Notes under the pieces: generated by a model | Told to the model about the DNA's origin: nothing | What the model saw: only the letters and a program-made list of their open reading frames with translations | The model's database searches: none | Translations under genes and position numbers: made by a program | Source: Phialophora verrucosa | Taxonomy: Eukaryota > Ascomycota > Eurotiomycetes > Chaetothyriales > Herpotrichiellaceae | DNA length: 64,000 nt | Assembly (NCBI GenBank): GCA_002099365.1 | Contig: MSED01000014.1 | Span: 868,001 to 932,000 of the forward strand | Direction: 5' to 3' | In this document: positions 47,378 through 61,423 of the stretch, in pieces | Layout of the letters: the number at the start of each line of letters is the position of its first letter | Position numbering within the stretch: position 1 is the first letter of the stretch

Positions 47378-47761
47378 TACGAAGTGCATCATCATCCAAA
47401 TCTCTATGGTCAAAGAACGAAGCAATGACGAATTCGAAAAAAGTTGGTGCCGATCCAAAGTTGCCATTGTGAGCCCGGACGACAGGGAGCGCCGACGTCG
47501 TCGGCGCTCCGAAGACCACACGATGCTTGGCTTGGCGGGAAACAACCCTGCCTGGATGCGTTGTAACCATGTAGCCCATGCTATGCCGAGTCTCCATATC
47601 GCATCTGACGTAGCAATCCTCATGTCGGCATCTGGGCTGGAAAAAGCTTGCCGCCTTACATTTTTAGCCATAAACAGCCGTTACTTAGATCTACGACGCG
47701 ACTGGTCTGAAATGCCGAGCTTCGAACCACGACGTTGATTGGTTGGTTAGTGAGGCCATAC
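47378..47761. other. Island DNA up to the second copia element
   Basis: 384 bp. Contains a perfect 11-bp inverted repeat with a 3-bp spacer (47486-47496 and 47500-47510, GGAGCGCCGAC / GTCGGCGCTCC). The five bases before the LTR are CATAC. No gene. Confidence 0.45.
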
Positions 47762-48027
47762 TGTTGAACCAGGCACACTCCGAGGCACCTCGTCGGCGCC
47801 GTAAGATAACGGCGTGTCTTAAGAGTGCCTTAGAGTGCCTCCGAGTGCCTTAGAGTGCCTTAGAGTGCCCCCGAATACCTTAGAGGTGCCTCGGGCGGTG
47901 GTATTAAGGTAGAGAGGTATAGGCGTCTTTTAGATATATAAGAAGGTGTAAAGACCTCTATAAATAAGATAAATAATTATATAATAGTATATATATATAT
48001 AACTATAAATAGCGCTTTAGCTTAATA
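47762..48027 (+). repeat. Copia B LTR, left
   Basis: 266 bp, reverse complement of the copia A LTRs. The outer ~110 bp, beside the island, keep CA/TG dinucleotides; the inner part is RIP-altered. Confidence 0.88.
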
Positions 48028-50012
48028 GTTATAAGCCCGGTATAACCTCTATTATATTAGCTCTATTATATTATAAGACCCTATAAATACTATACCGTTA
48101 CTTAAATAGCGACTATATCCGCCTAACCTTATCGCTGTTGCACCTACCGCAACTAATACACTACTGTTCGGTCGTCGACGACGTCCGCCAGCGCCTATAC
48201 GCCGATAATAGGCGCGCCGAAGCTCGTAAAAATAATATTATAATAAAAGAAGAGAAGAGAAAATAGTAGAATAAGCCGCGGTTTTATTTATAAGAATATT
48301 ATTACTTAAAAAACTTACCGCTTTAGGTAATTTATAATATATATCTAAAATAGTAAATATTACTACTAAGACCCTATATCTTAATAAGCTAAAGATCTAG
48401 TACCTTTAGCTTTTATATATTAAAGATATAGGTAAGAATATAATAATCTAGAACTATATTAATCCGAATAATAAGAACCTAAAGGTAATACCTTAAGAAC
48501 TAGTATACCCTATTCTTATAGCTAAACTAACCGCGTAATAAGCTAATATATAGATCGCCCTTAAAAGTAACTATAATACTAAGATAAAGATATACTAAAG
48601 GGTTATAGTTATAATTAGTAATATTAGTAATACTGTAAAGGTAATAATAAATCTAGATTACTAGATCTTCTTTAAGGAAGAGGATATAGTTACCTTATAT
48701 AACTAAATAGTTACTTTAAAGAAGTATATTACACTAGATAACTAAATATATAATATAATAATTACAACTAAATATAAAGGTCTTAAGAAGAACCTTAAGC
48801 GCCGGAATATTAATAACTAGTTAATAAGATTTATAAAGATCGTTACTAATACTGTAAGGTACCGCTTACTCTATATCGATAGAGATAGGGCTTTAATTAA
48901 CTTTATTAAGGTAGTAAGTACTTAGGAGAAAGGCTAAGTAATAGTAAAGATAAATTAAGTCCTTAATACTAAAGAAGACTAAAAGCCCTCTCTCTTAAAC
49001 CTTATAAAATTATTCTAGATTAAATAATAATATAATTAAGGTAAGAAGACTATTAGTCGAATATTTATAACTAAAGAGGTCGAAGATATTATAGCTATAA
49101 CTCTTCGAAGGAAGAACCCTTACTACTATAAGTATATATACTATAAGTACTACTAGTAAAGAGACTATTTATACCTTAATAAAAACGTATAAGACTCGAG
49201 TTAAGTCCTAAATAAAGCGATTAAATAGGTAGTTTAAGAAGCCCTTAAGGATAAGAGTCTAAAGCAGCTTATTAAGAGAAATATTATAAATAGCTGAAAG
49301 ACCTTAAGTAATAAAAGTACTATAAGTAGACGTATAGATATATATAAGCGTAATAATATAAACCGCGATAGTATACTAAAAGAGCTTATCTAGCGGAGGC
49401 TGAAGAAGGGTAAGCCTAAAGAGGTAATTATTATAAAGGATATCGGAGAGGTTAAAGACGACCTTCTAAATTTTATAAATACTATAGCGTACTTAGTATT
49501 AAGTATTAAGGCTCTTAAGGACTAATAGATTCTTAACTCGAGGTTAAACGTTTATATAACGAATAGTTAGTAGATATTTAAGTATCTAGAATAGCGCTAA
49601 AGAGGCTAAGTAGTAATAGAGGCGACGATATACCGGGTTAAAGCAGCTAGTATAGTAGCTATAAAAGTTATAATACTAAATAGTATAAAGATAATAACGC
49701 TACTAAATATAGTATATATCCTCAGCTTTATAACGAATATTGTCTCTCTTTCTCTCTTAATAGAATAAAGGGTCTATTAGAGTACTTAAGATAGCTATTT
49801 AACTAAGTACGGACGACTAATTATAATAGTAAAATATTTAAGAGGATACTAGATATTATCTTTTAATAAACTGTAGAAGGCTAATATATTAAACTAGCGA
49901 GGCCGAAATAAAGACGAATATAAAGGCTTTATAGCGTTATTTAGTATAATAATAATAAATAAATACTAATAATATAATAAGTTAATATTTATAACTAAAT
50001 ATAATAATATAG
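48028..50012 (+). pseudogene. Copia B 5' part (leader, gag) relic
   Basis: Counterpart of about 43.0-44.96 kb in copy A. TA-rich with many TAA/TAG; no usable frame. Ends with ATAG, the gypsy B duplication. Confidence 0.65.
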
Positions 50013-50311
50013 TATAATAAGACGGTAATACTTATAGCGCTAATTAGCTATATATACTTATATAATATATAAATAAGTAATTATATTATTTAATTAGTTA
50101 AATCCTTAGTATAAGGCTATATATCTCTACTATATATTATAGATAGAGTAGTTATATATATTTAATATATATATATACTATAAGTAATAAAATATATAAT
50201 ATTATTACTTATAAAGCTATTTATTATTATATAGTATACTAAAGATAAAGAGATAGTACTTATCGCTATACGACTTTCTATTTAAAGGCTATAAAGCCTT
50301 ACTCTAGTTTA
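50013..50311 (+). repeat. Gypsy B 5' LTR
   Basis: 299 bp; the start reads TATAATA, where TGTAATA is expected before RIP; ends CTAGTTTA. Confidence 0.88.
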
Positions 50312-51199
50312 TTAATATCTTTAATAAAAATATTCGCTTAAGAATATTCGGACTATAGTAACGCGAGTAAGTCTACGTATAGTAGGACGATTAGATAGAC
50401 AACTAAATAACGAAACAACGATATAACGCTATAAACAACTGAGGACCGACTAGACTAACTACTTATCTACCTATCGACTAATTAACTAGAACTGAAGAAG
50501 CTAGCTATATATATAGGACCGCTGTACGGGGGAATCATTTAAATTACTAGCTAAGTAAGTCCGTCCCGCTGTACAGGCGTAGGTTATAAACTGTACTAGC
50601 TATTTAAGGAGACCGCTGCTTAGGGTGTTCTTTTAGGGTTCTAGCTATATATATTAACTATTATTATATAGAGCGGAAACTAATAATTAAATAACTACTT
50701 AAAAGACTTAAGACTAATAATTAACACTTAAAGAGAAGAACGCGGTTAACCTTAATACCCTCTAAGCTCTTAAGGAGAGTAGGCTATTTAGGATTAAAGA
50801 CTTATTTAATAAAAAGTTAGTATTAAAGTATTAGCTATATTTAGTAAAGAGAGATTTAATAGTCGAATATAAAGAAATAACTATAGATAATAATAGAAAT
50901 TACTAGAATTAAACTAAGAGAGAGGATCTTCTAAAACCTTAAGACTATCTATAAACGCTTAAGAAAGCGGTAATTATTAACTATTAAAAGAAGTAGTCTT
51001 TTATATATATAAAAATAATAAAATATATAAATATCTAGAGTTTAAATTACTTTACTTAAAAAGATAAGACTTATATTTATTTTATTTTATTAATTTAATA
51101 GAGAAGAGCTAAAGATAGCTTTATTTAGGGCTTTAAATAGAAAAGAAAAGGTAGTATTATCTACCGCGGCGAGCGATATTATATAGGGATTATTAACGC

Positions 51200-52100
51200 C
51201 GGAAATCTTAACGCCGCTAATATATACTCCTCTTATAGTAATATCTATAAAAGAGATACCTTAAAGCTTAGATAGGAGCGATAATCTACTATACTTTAAC
51301 GGAAGGAACGCGATTACCTTCTTTAAAGAGTTTAAAGAGCTATATAGATATAATTAAGTAATAAATAGTAAAGAGTGTATCTAGAGATCTATATATTTTA
51401 TATTAAAGATAGAGAAAAAGAGGTATAAAGAGTTTATAAAATATAATAAAATAAATTAAATAAAGTTTAAAGAGAGAGTTCTAAATAAATATAAGGATTA
51501 AGATAAGATATAGTAAATAATAAATATATATTATCTTTATATATTCTTAAGACGCCGTTATAATAAGTCCTAAAACCTTAATTTATACCTTTATTAGTTC
51601 TATAAGGCTATAAAGTACTTAATTAATAATAAAGTAGAGACTAACTATACTTATTATCGTCTTTTCCTCTCTAGACTACTAAAGATATATATAAATAAGA
51701 TTTAAAAGAAGTAAAACCTAATAAATAAGAAGTTAAAGAACTTAAACTTTTAGAAGTATTAGGAATAGGTAAAAGATTTATAGGAAGTTAATAATAAAAC
51801 TAGTAAGTTTATATAGAGTATACTAAATAAGAAATATTAAGACTTAATATATAAGAAGAAGATTTAACTTTCTATATTCCGAAAAGAGGAAGCTTAAGAA
51901 GATAAATATTAAAAAGATTAACTAGACGGTATAGCTGTAAAGACTAAAGAGAATATATAAATATAGTCGGTAAAGCCTATAACCTTAAGAAATACTATAT
52001 CTTTAGTAAATAAATTAATTTAACTAATAGAAGCGCTTACGCTACCGATCTAAATATATAATATAATTACTCTTGACTTTATAAATAAATTAATTAAAGC
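51200..52100 (+). pseudogene. Gypsy B gag relic
   Basis: Reads YFNGRNAITFFKEFKELY at about 51,289, matching the start of the retrotransposon gag domain of large fungal gypsy elements. Interrupted by TAA/TAG only where I read it. Confidence 0.7.
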
Positions 52101-53339
52101 CTTAAGGGGAGTTCCTTTAAAAGTAATTTAGCCTTCTTAGGGATCTTCTTTTTAAGAACGGTTAGTAAAGTTTAGTAATAATCTATAGTACTATATTAGA
52201 GGGTAATCTAATCGATATAAGTTAAATATAAGTATTACTAAAAGAAGCTACTTCCTTTATAATTAATAAGGCTATATATTATATAAAGATCTATAATAGG
52301 TATATTAAAAGACCGCCGATATATTATATCTTAACCTAAATTATAAGATTATACTAGGGAGGTTCCGCGGTTAAGATCGGCCCTTACTAGTACTGCTAAT
52401 TCCGTAGAAAGAGATAAAGCCTAAATATTTAGAATAGATTACGCGTAAGATTAATAAATATATTAATATCTCTTTTAGATAGCTATATAGTATAAAGGAA
52501 GAGGATCTAAAGCCTCCCTTAGTAAAGATAAACCTTATTTAAGCGGTTAGATTAAAGTTAGATTATAGTATATTAGAAGACTCGAAAGATAATTTATATA
52601 TATTAAAACTAGTTAGGCTAAAAGGAATTTATATTAACTAGCTAAAGACTAATATTTATATTAACGCTCTTAAGAAGCGACCGGCACTATAGTAAAGAGG
52701 ATATATATAAGCGAAGCACCTTTAAACTAGTATATATAAACTTATTATAGATAATTAATAATAGTATATAATACGATAAGTAAAACTAAATAAAGAGATT
52801 ATCTTTAATAATATTATAAATAATATTCTTACGCTAAAATAGTTAACTAATTAAAGGTTATTAATAACTTTATATAATATATAGAATAATTAAATATATA
52901 ACCTATAGTTAAAAGATATTAAGATAGGCGACGACGATAAGTATATACGCCTAAAGTAAGTTTTATAGCGCTTATATATTACGAAGAAGATATAGTATAG
53001 ACCGCTTAGTCTTAAGTCTCTCTAGAAGGTACTCTCGTAAGATTTAAATAGTGCCGGGAGAATTATTAACTAGTTGCTAGGTTAAGAGATAACTATTTAA
53101 TTATAAGATCTATTATTAACGAAAGAAGTATATAACGAGTAGTTTTCTTATAAATATTAGTATTATAATAAAGGTAGATAAGAGCTAATTTATTAAATAT
53201 ATTCTCTATAAGTTAGAATAATATAGACTTAAGAAGGATTTATTATAAGAGTTAATATAGTATAGATAAGCTTTAATAAGGATTATTTAATATATCTATA
53301 ATTATATTATAGTAGCTACCTTTATTTACCGATAAAGAT

Positions 53340-53600
53340 ATAAGAGTAGTATAAAGATTTATTATTAAATATTAGAGCGGAGATTAATTTAATATCCTTA
53401 AGTCTAGTTAAAGACTAGAGATTATCTCGACTTATATAAAAAATGAAGTTTATCTATAATACTATAGGATTTAATAGAAACCGAGAAGATTTTATAGATA
53501 TAATCGAAGATATAGTAGTTAATATCGCCGAGATTAAAGTCTTAACTAATATCTATATAATAAATATTATAGATCTGATATATTACTTTATTCTAGATAA
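53340..53600 (+). pseudogene. Gypsy B retropepsin relic
   Basis: At 53368-53376 the codons AAT-ATT-AGA stand where Asp-Thr-Gly is expected, each one C-to-T or G-to-A change away, followed by AEINLI. In copy A the same place still reads Asp-Thr. Confidence 0.75.
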
Positions 53601-54279
53601 ACTATTTTAGAAAGCTACTTAAAGCTTAGTCTAGGAGAAGGACGATAATATATATATTATAAGTTTAATAGATAGCTTTAATAGGAAGCGGCTTTAGCTT
53701 CTTATATAATTAACTTTAGATCTTAGTAATAATATAATAATAAGGTCGATAGTTAAGTTTATATATATATCTACTTTAAAAGACTAGACGAGTATAAAGA
53801 GATAAAAAGATCTATATTCGCTTTAGTTAAGGCTTAGCGAGATTAAAGGAGAGTATAAGTAATTGACTTTAAGGTAAATAAGAATAATACTTTAATCTCC
53901 GCTTTAGATACTTATAATTTAAGCGACGATAAATTTAATAAGATATATTTTTAGGCTTAATCTTTTAATATTAAAGATAATTAGTAATTAATAAAGTCCT
54001 TAAGATTATTTAATAAAGAAGCTATAATATAAAACTTAGAGAATAAATAATATTATAAATAATATTAATTTAAGAAACTTTTAAAAGCTTATATAAATAC
54101 TTTATATAAGCGAAAGGTTAATAAAATAAAACTTATTAATTTAAATTTCTAGAATAGTTTAATATCTAATAGGCTCTTAAACTAATATATAAAGGTATAG
54201 AAGTAGATAATAACTACTTATAACGGCCGGCTATATATATTCTCGGATTAAATAAGTCTACGCTTTACTAGATTTCCTC

Positions 54280-55800
54280 GAGGGTAACGCTTAACGCCCG
54301 AATATCTAGAGAAACTAGTTATTAGATCTAATCTAATACCTAATAAGAAGAAGATTCTTATAAAGATTCTATATAACCGCGAAGAAGCTCTAGCTTAGAA
54401 CCTTAAAGAAATCGGGCGGATTTATTATAAAGTAATACCTCTATAGGTAATAAGGACTATTCTATATATTCTATAGTAGATAAAGAGCTTCTTTATCCCG
54501 AAAGTACTTAAGCTAGTAATAATTATATTAATAAAGAAGAAGATTAACTTAGATCTTTTTAAACCGAGATATAAATTATATTAAAACCTATTCTTTTTAG
54601 TTAAGAAAAAGAAGCTTAAGGAGTATTAATTAGTAATTATAATATAAAATATTAATTAAGTAACGATTTAAGATATAAATTTATTTTCTTTAGTTAATAA
54701 CTTCGCGGAAGAATTCGGCGGAATATAGATAACCTTCTTATTAAATTAGCTCTTAAGCTATAATTAAATTAAATTTATAAAAGAGAGCTAAAATTTAACG
54801 GAGATTTATACTCTAATTAAACTTATTTATTATATAACGCTTCTATAGAGTATAATAAATTTTATAGCGTAATTTATACGGATTATAAACTAAATTCTAA
54901 AGAAATAGATACTAAAAGCTATTCGGCTATTCCTAAATAATATTAGTATAAAAGAACTAAAGAGTAATTACTAATAACTAAAGGTAGTTCCTTAAATATA
55001 CTTATATATACTAGAATATCTAATAAATCTAGACGTGATACTACTTAATCTTAAGCTTACTAGTATTACTATAGCCGGATAAAAGCTGTAGCTCTATATA
55101 TAAGGGATTAAAATAGTCGAGTATATCTATAATCGAGACGGATAATATCTATAATAGTCTAAGATTTATAAGATCCTAATATAGCTAACTTTAATAAATT
55201 AGCTAAAACTTTATAGATTCCTTAAGATCTATATATATTATTATATATAGATTTTATATTTCGCGATAATAGTAAAACCTTTATATAACTTACTTTAAAA
55301 GAATATTATCTAAATTTAAATAAAGATATACGCTAAAAATATAAAAGGACTAAAGAAGGCGTTATTCTCTACTCCTATATTAATTAATCTAGACTATCGA
55401 AAAGGCGCCGGCCTAATTATACTTATTATTAACGCTAGCGAAAGAGGCTAAGGCGCTATAATTATATAAATAAACTTAATAATAGATAAATAATAAGCTA
55501 TAAGATATAAGAGCGATATCTAATTTAAGACTAAAAGAGAATATAATATACTTAAGCGGGAAGCTTACGGATTACTAAAAGCTCTTAAGAAGTTTAAATA
55601 TTAGCTATACGTTATTTACTTTATTATAGAGACTAATACAATAACTCTTATAGCTTAGCTTAATCAGTAGTCTATCGACTTACCCGGGGCCGTCGTTAAT
55701 TAATAGCTAATATAGATCCGTAGATTCGATTTCGAAGTATAGTACATTCTAGGTAAGTAGAATATAGTTGCTAATACCTTATCTTAATACCCTTCGACTT
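54280..55800 (+). pseudogene. Gypsy B reverse transcriptase and RNase H relic
   Basis: RT signs: NLFFLVKKKKLKEY at about 54.59 kb, NFAEEFGG, and FLNNI near 54.93 kb where FLDDI is expected (GAT to AAT twice). RNase H signs follow: REAYGLLKALKKF near 55.56 kb, then DLPGAVV near 55.68 kb. The order RT-RNase H-integrase is that of Ty3/gypsy. Confidence 0.85.
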
Positions 55801-56099
55801 AAGAAGATATTAAAGAAGCTAAATAGAAAGAGGATATTAAGGATTAAATTAAAGCTTAGATACTCTTTATATAAGAAAGCCTTTAATTAATTAAATAGAA
55901 TATTATTTATTAAGACTTTACTTTAGTAAGGCCTATAGTTACTTATATTTAAAATTAATCTATAAGCTTTAATAAACTATATATAATCTAGTTATTTAAG
56001 AGAAAATACTTAAAGGAATTAAAAAGGCTCGCTAAATATTTATAAAATTAATAATATTCTTTAAGGATAAATAATAATAAGTTTCGAAAACTCTAAAAA

Positions 56100-57230
56100 G
56101 ATTTAACTAACTACTTTATAAGAGGAGAGTATTTATTTTAAAAGCTAATAGAGAATAAGCTAAGTAGAAGAGTAATTAATAATAATATAGAGAAGCGAAG
56201 GATACTTAAAGTAATATATAATAATATTAGATATTTTAGTCGAGAAGTAATATATTAAAGAGTATTTAACTATTATTATTAAAAGGGTTAGTATTAAGAT
56301 ATAGAAGTATTTATAAAGATCTATTTAGAATATTAATTTTATATAAACTAGAGGCTATATAATATAATATTCTTAACTTTAGTTAATAAGTATTAAGAAT
56401 AGATTAGTATTAATTATATTCCGATACTAATATCTTAAGGAAAGAAGTATCTTATTAAAGCCTAAAGTAATATAAGCGGTTAAGTAAAAGTGTAAGGTAT
56501 TACAGCTACTAATAGTGCTACTATAGTAAAGTTCCTTTAGGAGGAGATTATCTATCGCTACGGACTATTTAGACGACTAGTATATAATAGCGGACCAGAG
56601 AATAAAGGTTAAGTGAAAGCACTTATAGATAGGTATAGGATTAAATATATAGTTACCTCTATATATTATCCGTAAGCGAACAGCTAGATAGAAGTTAAGT
56701 ATAAAGGCGTTATAAACGCTCTCTTAAAGATAACTTATACTAACAGCGGCGGTACCTAAATAAATCATCTTTACGCTATTCTTTAAGCCGACTAGATAAT
56801 AGTTAAAGCTAAAACCGATATAATACTATATAAAGTTAAGTTCCTTAAATAACTAATTCTTTTTATTAAACTCGAGATTATAATATAGAATATTATAAAT
56901 TAAGATAAGATTATTGATATTACTAATTTAATTACTATATATATATAAGCCCTTAAAAGGCGTAACCGAGATTTAGAAGAGGCGGTAGTATATCTAAACT
57001 AGATATAAAGGCTAGGAAAGAAGTACTTTAATAAAAGCTATAATTTATACTTATAACTACTTAAAGAGGGTATACTAGTGTTAAATTATAATATAGTCGG
57101 GTTAATAAATATATCTATAGAGAAGAAGTTAGCGTTCCGCTAATTTAGACTATTTAGAATTATAAAGATAAATTAAGAGAAGGGGATATATATTTTAACG
57201 GAACTTAATAGTTCTTAATTATAGAGAACT
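56100..57230 (+). pseudogene. Gypsy B integrase relic
   Basis: Zinc-binding H2C2-like segment near 56.2-56.3 kb, then the catalytic core with SGPENKG (GGPENKG expected) near 56.60 kb, and RRNRDLEEAV, KLAFR and EKGIYIL in the C-terminal part. Confidence 0.82.
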
Positions 57231-58739
57231 TATATAACTAGTTATCTTAAATAATTTTACTAACGCTTTAATAATTTCCTTATAAATATTAAATCTATAT
57301 TTAAAGATAATCTCTAGAAAGAAGAAGCTTATAAAGTTCTAATTTTTAATCTTTCTTATCTCGTAAATATTAAAGAGTCTTTAAATAATAATAATATATC
57401 TTCTCTATAAGAGATATCTTTATATTTACGCCGAAGCTAACAGCTTAAATAAAGAGCGAAAATATTACCGCCGATGAATAAAGAACCGGTATTTATAGTA
57501 GAGATACCTTTAATTAGTGATAAAATTTAAGAATAATACACTAGATTAGATATATTTAAAGAGTCTATAGAGGAATAAGATAAATACTTTACTTTATACT
57601 ATACTCTATTATATAAAGTAGTAAGAGAGGTATAGTATCGCTATTACTAGTATAGGAAAGTTTAAGATTAAATTTCTTTAGTTATTTATAGTTTTCTTTT
57701 AGTTTAGGTTATAATATTTTAGTGTTTAGAGTATAGTTATAATAGGGATTTTCTTAAAATTAAATTATTTTAGTTTACGGATCCTATTATCCTATTAGCT
57801 TAGGATCTTAAAGAGAGAAGCGATACTAGAGTAAGGTATTACTGCCCTAGGTATAATAGATATTAGAATTATTAAGTAAAGCTAAAAAAGTTAAGCTAGG
57901 AATAGTATAGCGTAGCTAGAGCGAAGAAAAATTAAGGTTAGCGCTAAAAATTTTAGTGTTATTTTTAATTAGTCGTATATACCTATATATTATATAGAGT
58001 TCCTAAGAGTATTATAATTAATTAGATATTAATATAGTTAGAGGAGCCGCGATATTAAATAGTATTAATAATAGATTAAATACTAATTATTAGTAAGAGA
58101 AATAAAGTATTTAATAGTATTAAATAATAAATATTTTAAGTATATATAATCGTAATTAGGAGGGGTTAATAAACTAATATTTATATAACCGTCTAATCTC
58201 TTAAATCTCTATTCTTAAGCTATTATATAGTAAATATATATTATTTAGACTAAAGGTCTCGATAAGCTTAAGAGATAAAGAGAGTAATAAATATATTCTA
58301 TTATCTATAAATAATAATATCTTATCTTATTATACTATTACTTAATATTAAAGAATATTAGTTTATAGTATATACTTATCCTTACCCTTTTTATTTCGAC
58401 TATTTATATATACTTTCCTCTTTAACCTTATATCTTTCTTCTTAATATAAACTTTAATTATTAAATAATTCTTCTTTATTATTAGCTTAATTTTCTAAAC
58501 CTTTCTAGATTTTCTAGAATAAACTTTAATATCTTTATTATTAATAATATTTTTATTAAGCTTATCTTTTCTTTCTCTCTTTAATATTTTAATTATACTA
58601 TAAGCCTTACTTAACTATATACTTTATCTCTATTATCTTTTAGATTTATCTTTATAAGCTTCTTACTAAAGACTTAGGTTAATCTTATTATTAAGATATT
58701 TAAAGCTTAGCGTTAATTATAACTAAAGCCGCCGATTAT

Positions 58740-61423
58740 TTAGCTAAATCCTAACTCTATAGTTCCTACTAGTCGACGATAAAAGTACTAAGCTCCTAAT
58801 GCCTATATAGTTAATAATTAGCCTATCTTATTAGTGCGCTACTCTACCCGAACTGAAGAAGTATCCCTCGAAGTTACTGTCGAAGTTGTTAATTAGGATA
58901 ATCTAAACCGCGTTAATAACTTCTTTAGCTATATCGAGATTAAGTATAAAGAAATAGGTAACTAGTATAATATAATAGCCTAAAAGGTCTATAACTTAAT
59001 AAAGTATTATAAACTTATTAAGACTAAATTTAAGAAGTATTATATATTAATTTCCGGAAAAGAAGAGTTTAGTAAAAAATATAATTATCGAGGGGAACTT
59101 TAATTAAAACTCCTTTTAGATTATATATATATAAGCGATATTAAAATATTTATTAATAAGTATAAAGAGAAGAATATTAAGCTACCTTTAGAGGAAATTA
59201 TAAAGTTATCTCTTTAGACTTTTATAAAGTTCTTTAATTAATTAATTATTCTATATAGCGAAGATACTACTACTTTACTAGATTAGTACTAATATATTTA
59301 AAAATACTTACTATATTTTAATAAGATATCTTTAATAATACTATAAATAGCCTTATATAAGATAATCTATTAACTTATAAGAATTAAGAGAGAGTTAAAA
59401 CTAAAGTATTATTTCTTCGCTATATTATATTTAATTACTAATAATTTATAAATTATTATAAATAGAGATATAGCTACTAATAAAGCTACCCGAGACTAAA
59501 ATTAAAGTAATCTTAAATAGACTTTTATAATTAAAAGATATAGATTAACTAAAGTAAATAGACTATTTTAGATCGGCGCCCGACCTTTTAACTATATAAA
59601 CTTAATTATCTCGGAAGGACGTCTAGACGCGAAGATAGCTTTATTTATATCGCTAAAGTAAATTATTAAGTCTATACTAGAGACTACTAGTTCTCGACCT
59701 ATACTAGAGATTATAAGTTATTAGCCTATTACGCGTATAGAGACCGGTAAGCTTTCTACTTCTATAATCGCGAATCTTTTAAGATTAGATAGGTCTATTA
59801 CTACTCTAATTAAGCGGCTAAATATTTAGAGAAAACAGATTAAGTAAACTAATTCGGAATCGCCTTAAACTCTAAATCCTATAGCGCTAATTCCTATAAA
59901 GCCGTAGTAAAGTATAGTAATAATTAAATTAAGTTTAGCTAAGGTATATTAAAAAGGATTAGTTTAGCTTACGAAGCTAGGCGAACCTTATTCTATTCTT
60001 AAAAGTAAAGAATAGGTAGAGTTAATAAAGAATAACCCTATTAATATCTCGAGGGTATAAAAAAGACCCCGCCTATAAACGACGACTCTTAGCCTTAATA
60101 CTTCGACGCTTATATATAAATTATCTATAAAGAAGCCGAAAATCTCTAGTATATTTTATAATATTAAAATTAGTTAATAGACTATAAACTAAAGAATATA
60201 TATTATAAGTTTTTTTAGTACTATTCCTCCGCCCGAGTTAATTAAAGCTAATACTTCTTCGACGCTACTAAATCTAATTTTAAATACTTAACTAGCTATT
60301 TAGTTCGTCTAGTTAATAATCTAATAGTATATTTATTAGTAAAACTTTAAGCTATAAAAGCTACTAGTAATAAAGGAAGATATAGTATATTATTATAAAT
60401 TCGGAGCTAATAAGATAATTAGCGCGCTATTGCTATTTATAAAATATATATCTAGATCTTATATAGCTATATATCTTTATATAGCCGAGAAGAGTATTAA
60501 ATTATATCTTAAAGGTCTAGAATAAATTGTAGTATATTATAAAGATCTAATAAAAGGTCTTAACTAACTAATTAAGAGATAGGAAAAGGAATAGAGTTAG
60601 TGATATTATTAAGTTCTTTCTAGCTACCTTAATTATTATATAGTTAATATTTTATCTTATAGTTTAAAGATAGCTCGCCTTAGTCCTACTAATTCTAAAT
60701 AAGTTAGTAACTCCTTTATTAAAGCCGGAATTACTTCCCGCTATAAAAAGATTTATATATAGTATAAATATATTATAAGCTCGATATTTTAAAGCTAAGT
60801 TAATTCCTATCTTATAGCTAAATAAATAGTTAAGTTTAAAGATTAAGGAAATATAAATAACTATATAAAATACCTTATTATATTTAATAATAACTTAAAG
60901 GGAGAAGGAAACTACTAGCTATTCCTTATCGCTAACGCTACAACCTAATCTTACTCGATTATTAATTCCTTACTAACCTAAACTTAAGGAGCTATAACTA
61001 TAATAAACTTCTTTATTAAATAGCTAGATACTAAAGTCTTTAGTATTACCTCGCGTAAAGTAAAGCTTATTTTAAATTAATAAGGCGACACTTATAGCTA
61101 CGGACTTTAGGTTATTAAGAATACTATAGCTATTATTAATATAGAGATATACGAATCTCGCCGACTTTAATAGATACTTTTAGCTGTTACTATAGATATT
61201 AGAGATTAATATAAGATTATATAAGATATTTATAGGATAGTTAAATATAAGGTAAAGGCTATAGGGTTATCTTTAGAACTAAGAGTAAAGAGTCTGAAGG
61301 ATTTAGAGGAGAGGTAGATTAATAACTTTAGGGAGGTAATAGAGAAGCTTATAAAAGATAGTAAGATTAGTTCTAAGTAATTACTTAAGTAAAGTCGTTA
61401 AGAAGTGAGTAATAAGGGAGGGA
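58740..61423 (+). pseudogene. Gypsy B third ORF with Ulp1/SENP-like (C48) cysteine-protease C-terminus
   Basis: One frame (phase of base 58981) stays free of stops other than TAA/TAG and a single TGA (60601-60603) over about 2.4 kb, so it was an ORF of roughly 800-890 codons in element sense after the integrase. The first part is helical and then Ser/Thr/Pro-rich with a KRPRL patch (60000s), not recognised. Near the end the C48 active site is laid out: TAC-TAG at 60913-60918 (His-Trp before RIP), AAT at 60964 (Asp expected, 17 codons after His), TAA at 61081 (Gln expected) and TAC-GGA at 61099-61104 (Cys-Gly expected, six codons after Gln). The spacing matches yeast Ulp1 H514-D531 and Q574-C580. 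Dead in this copy. Confidence 0.78.

Noticed and set aside
47219..47671. 150-codon minus-strand frame with an RRRRRR run
   Set aside because: Overlaps the clear transporter remnant on the plus strand; the Arg run comes from a GTCGGCGCT hairpin.
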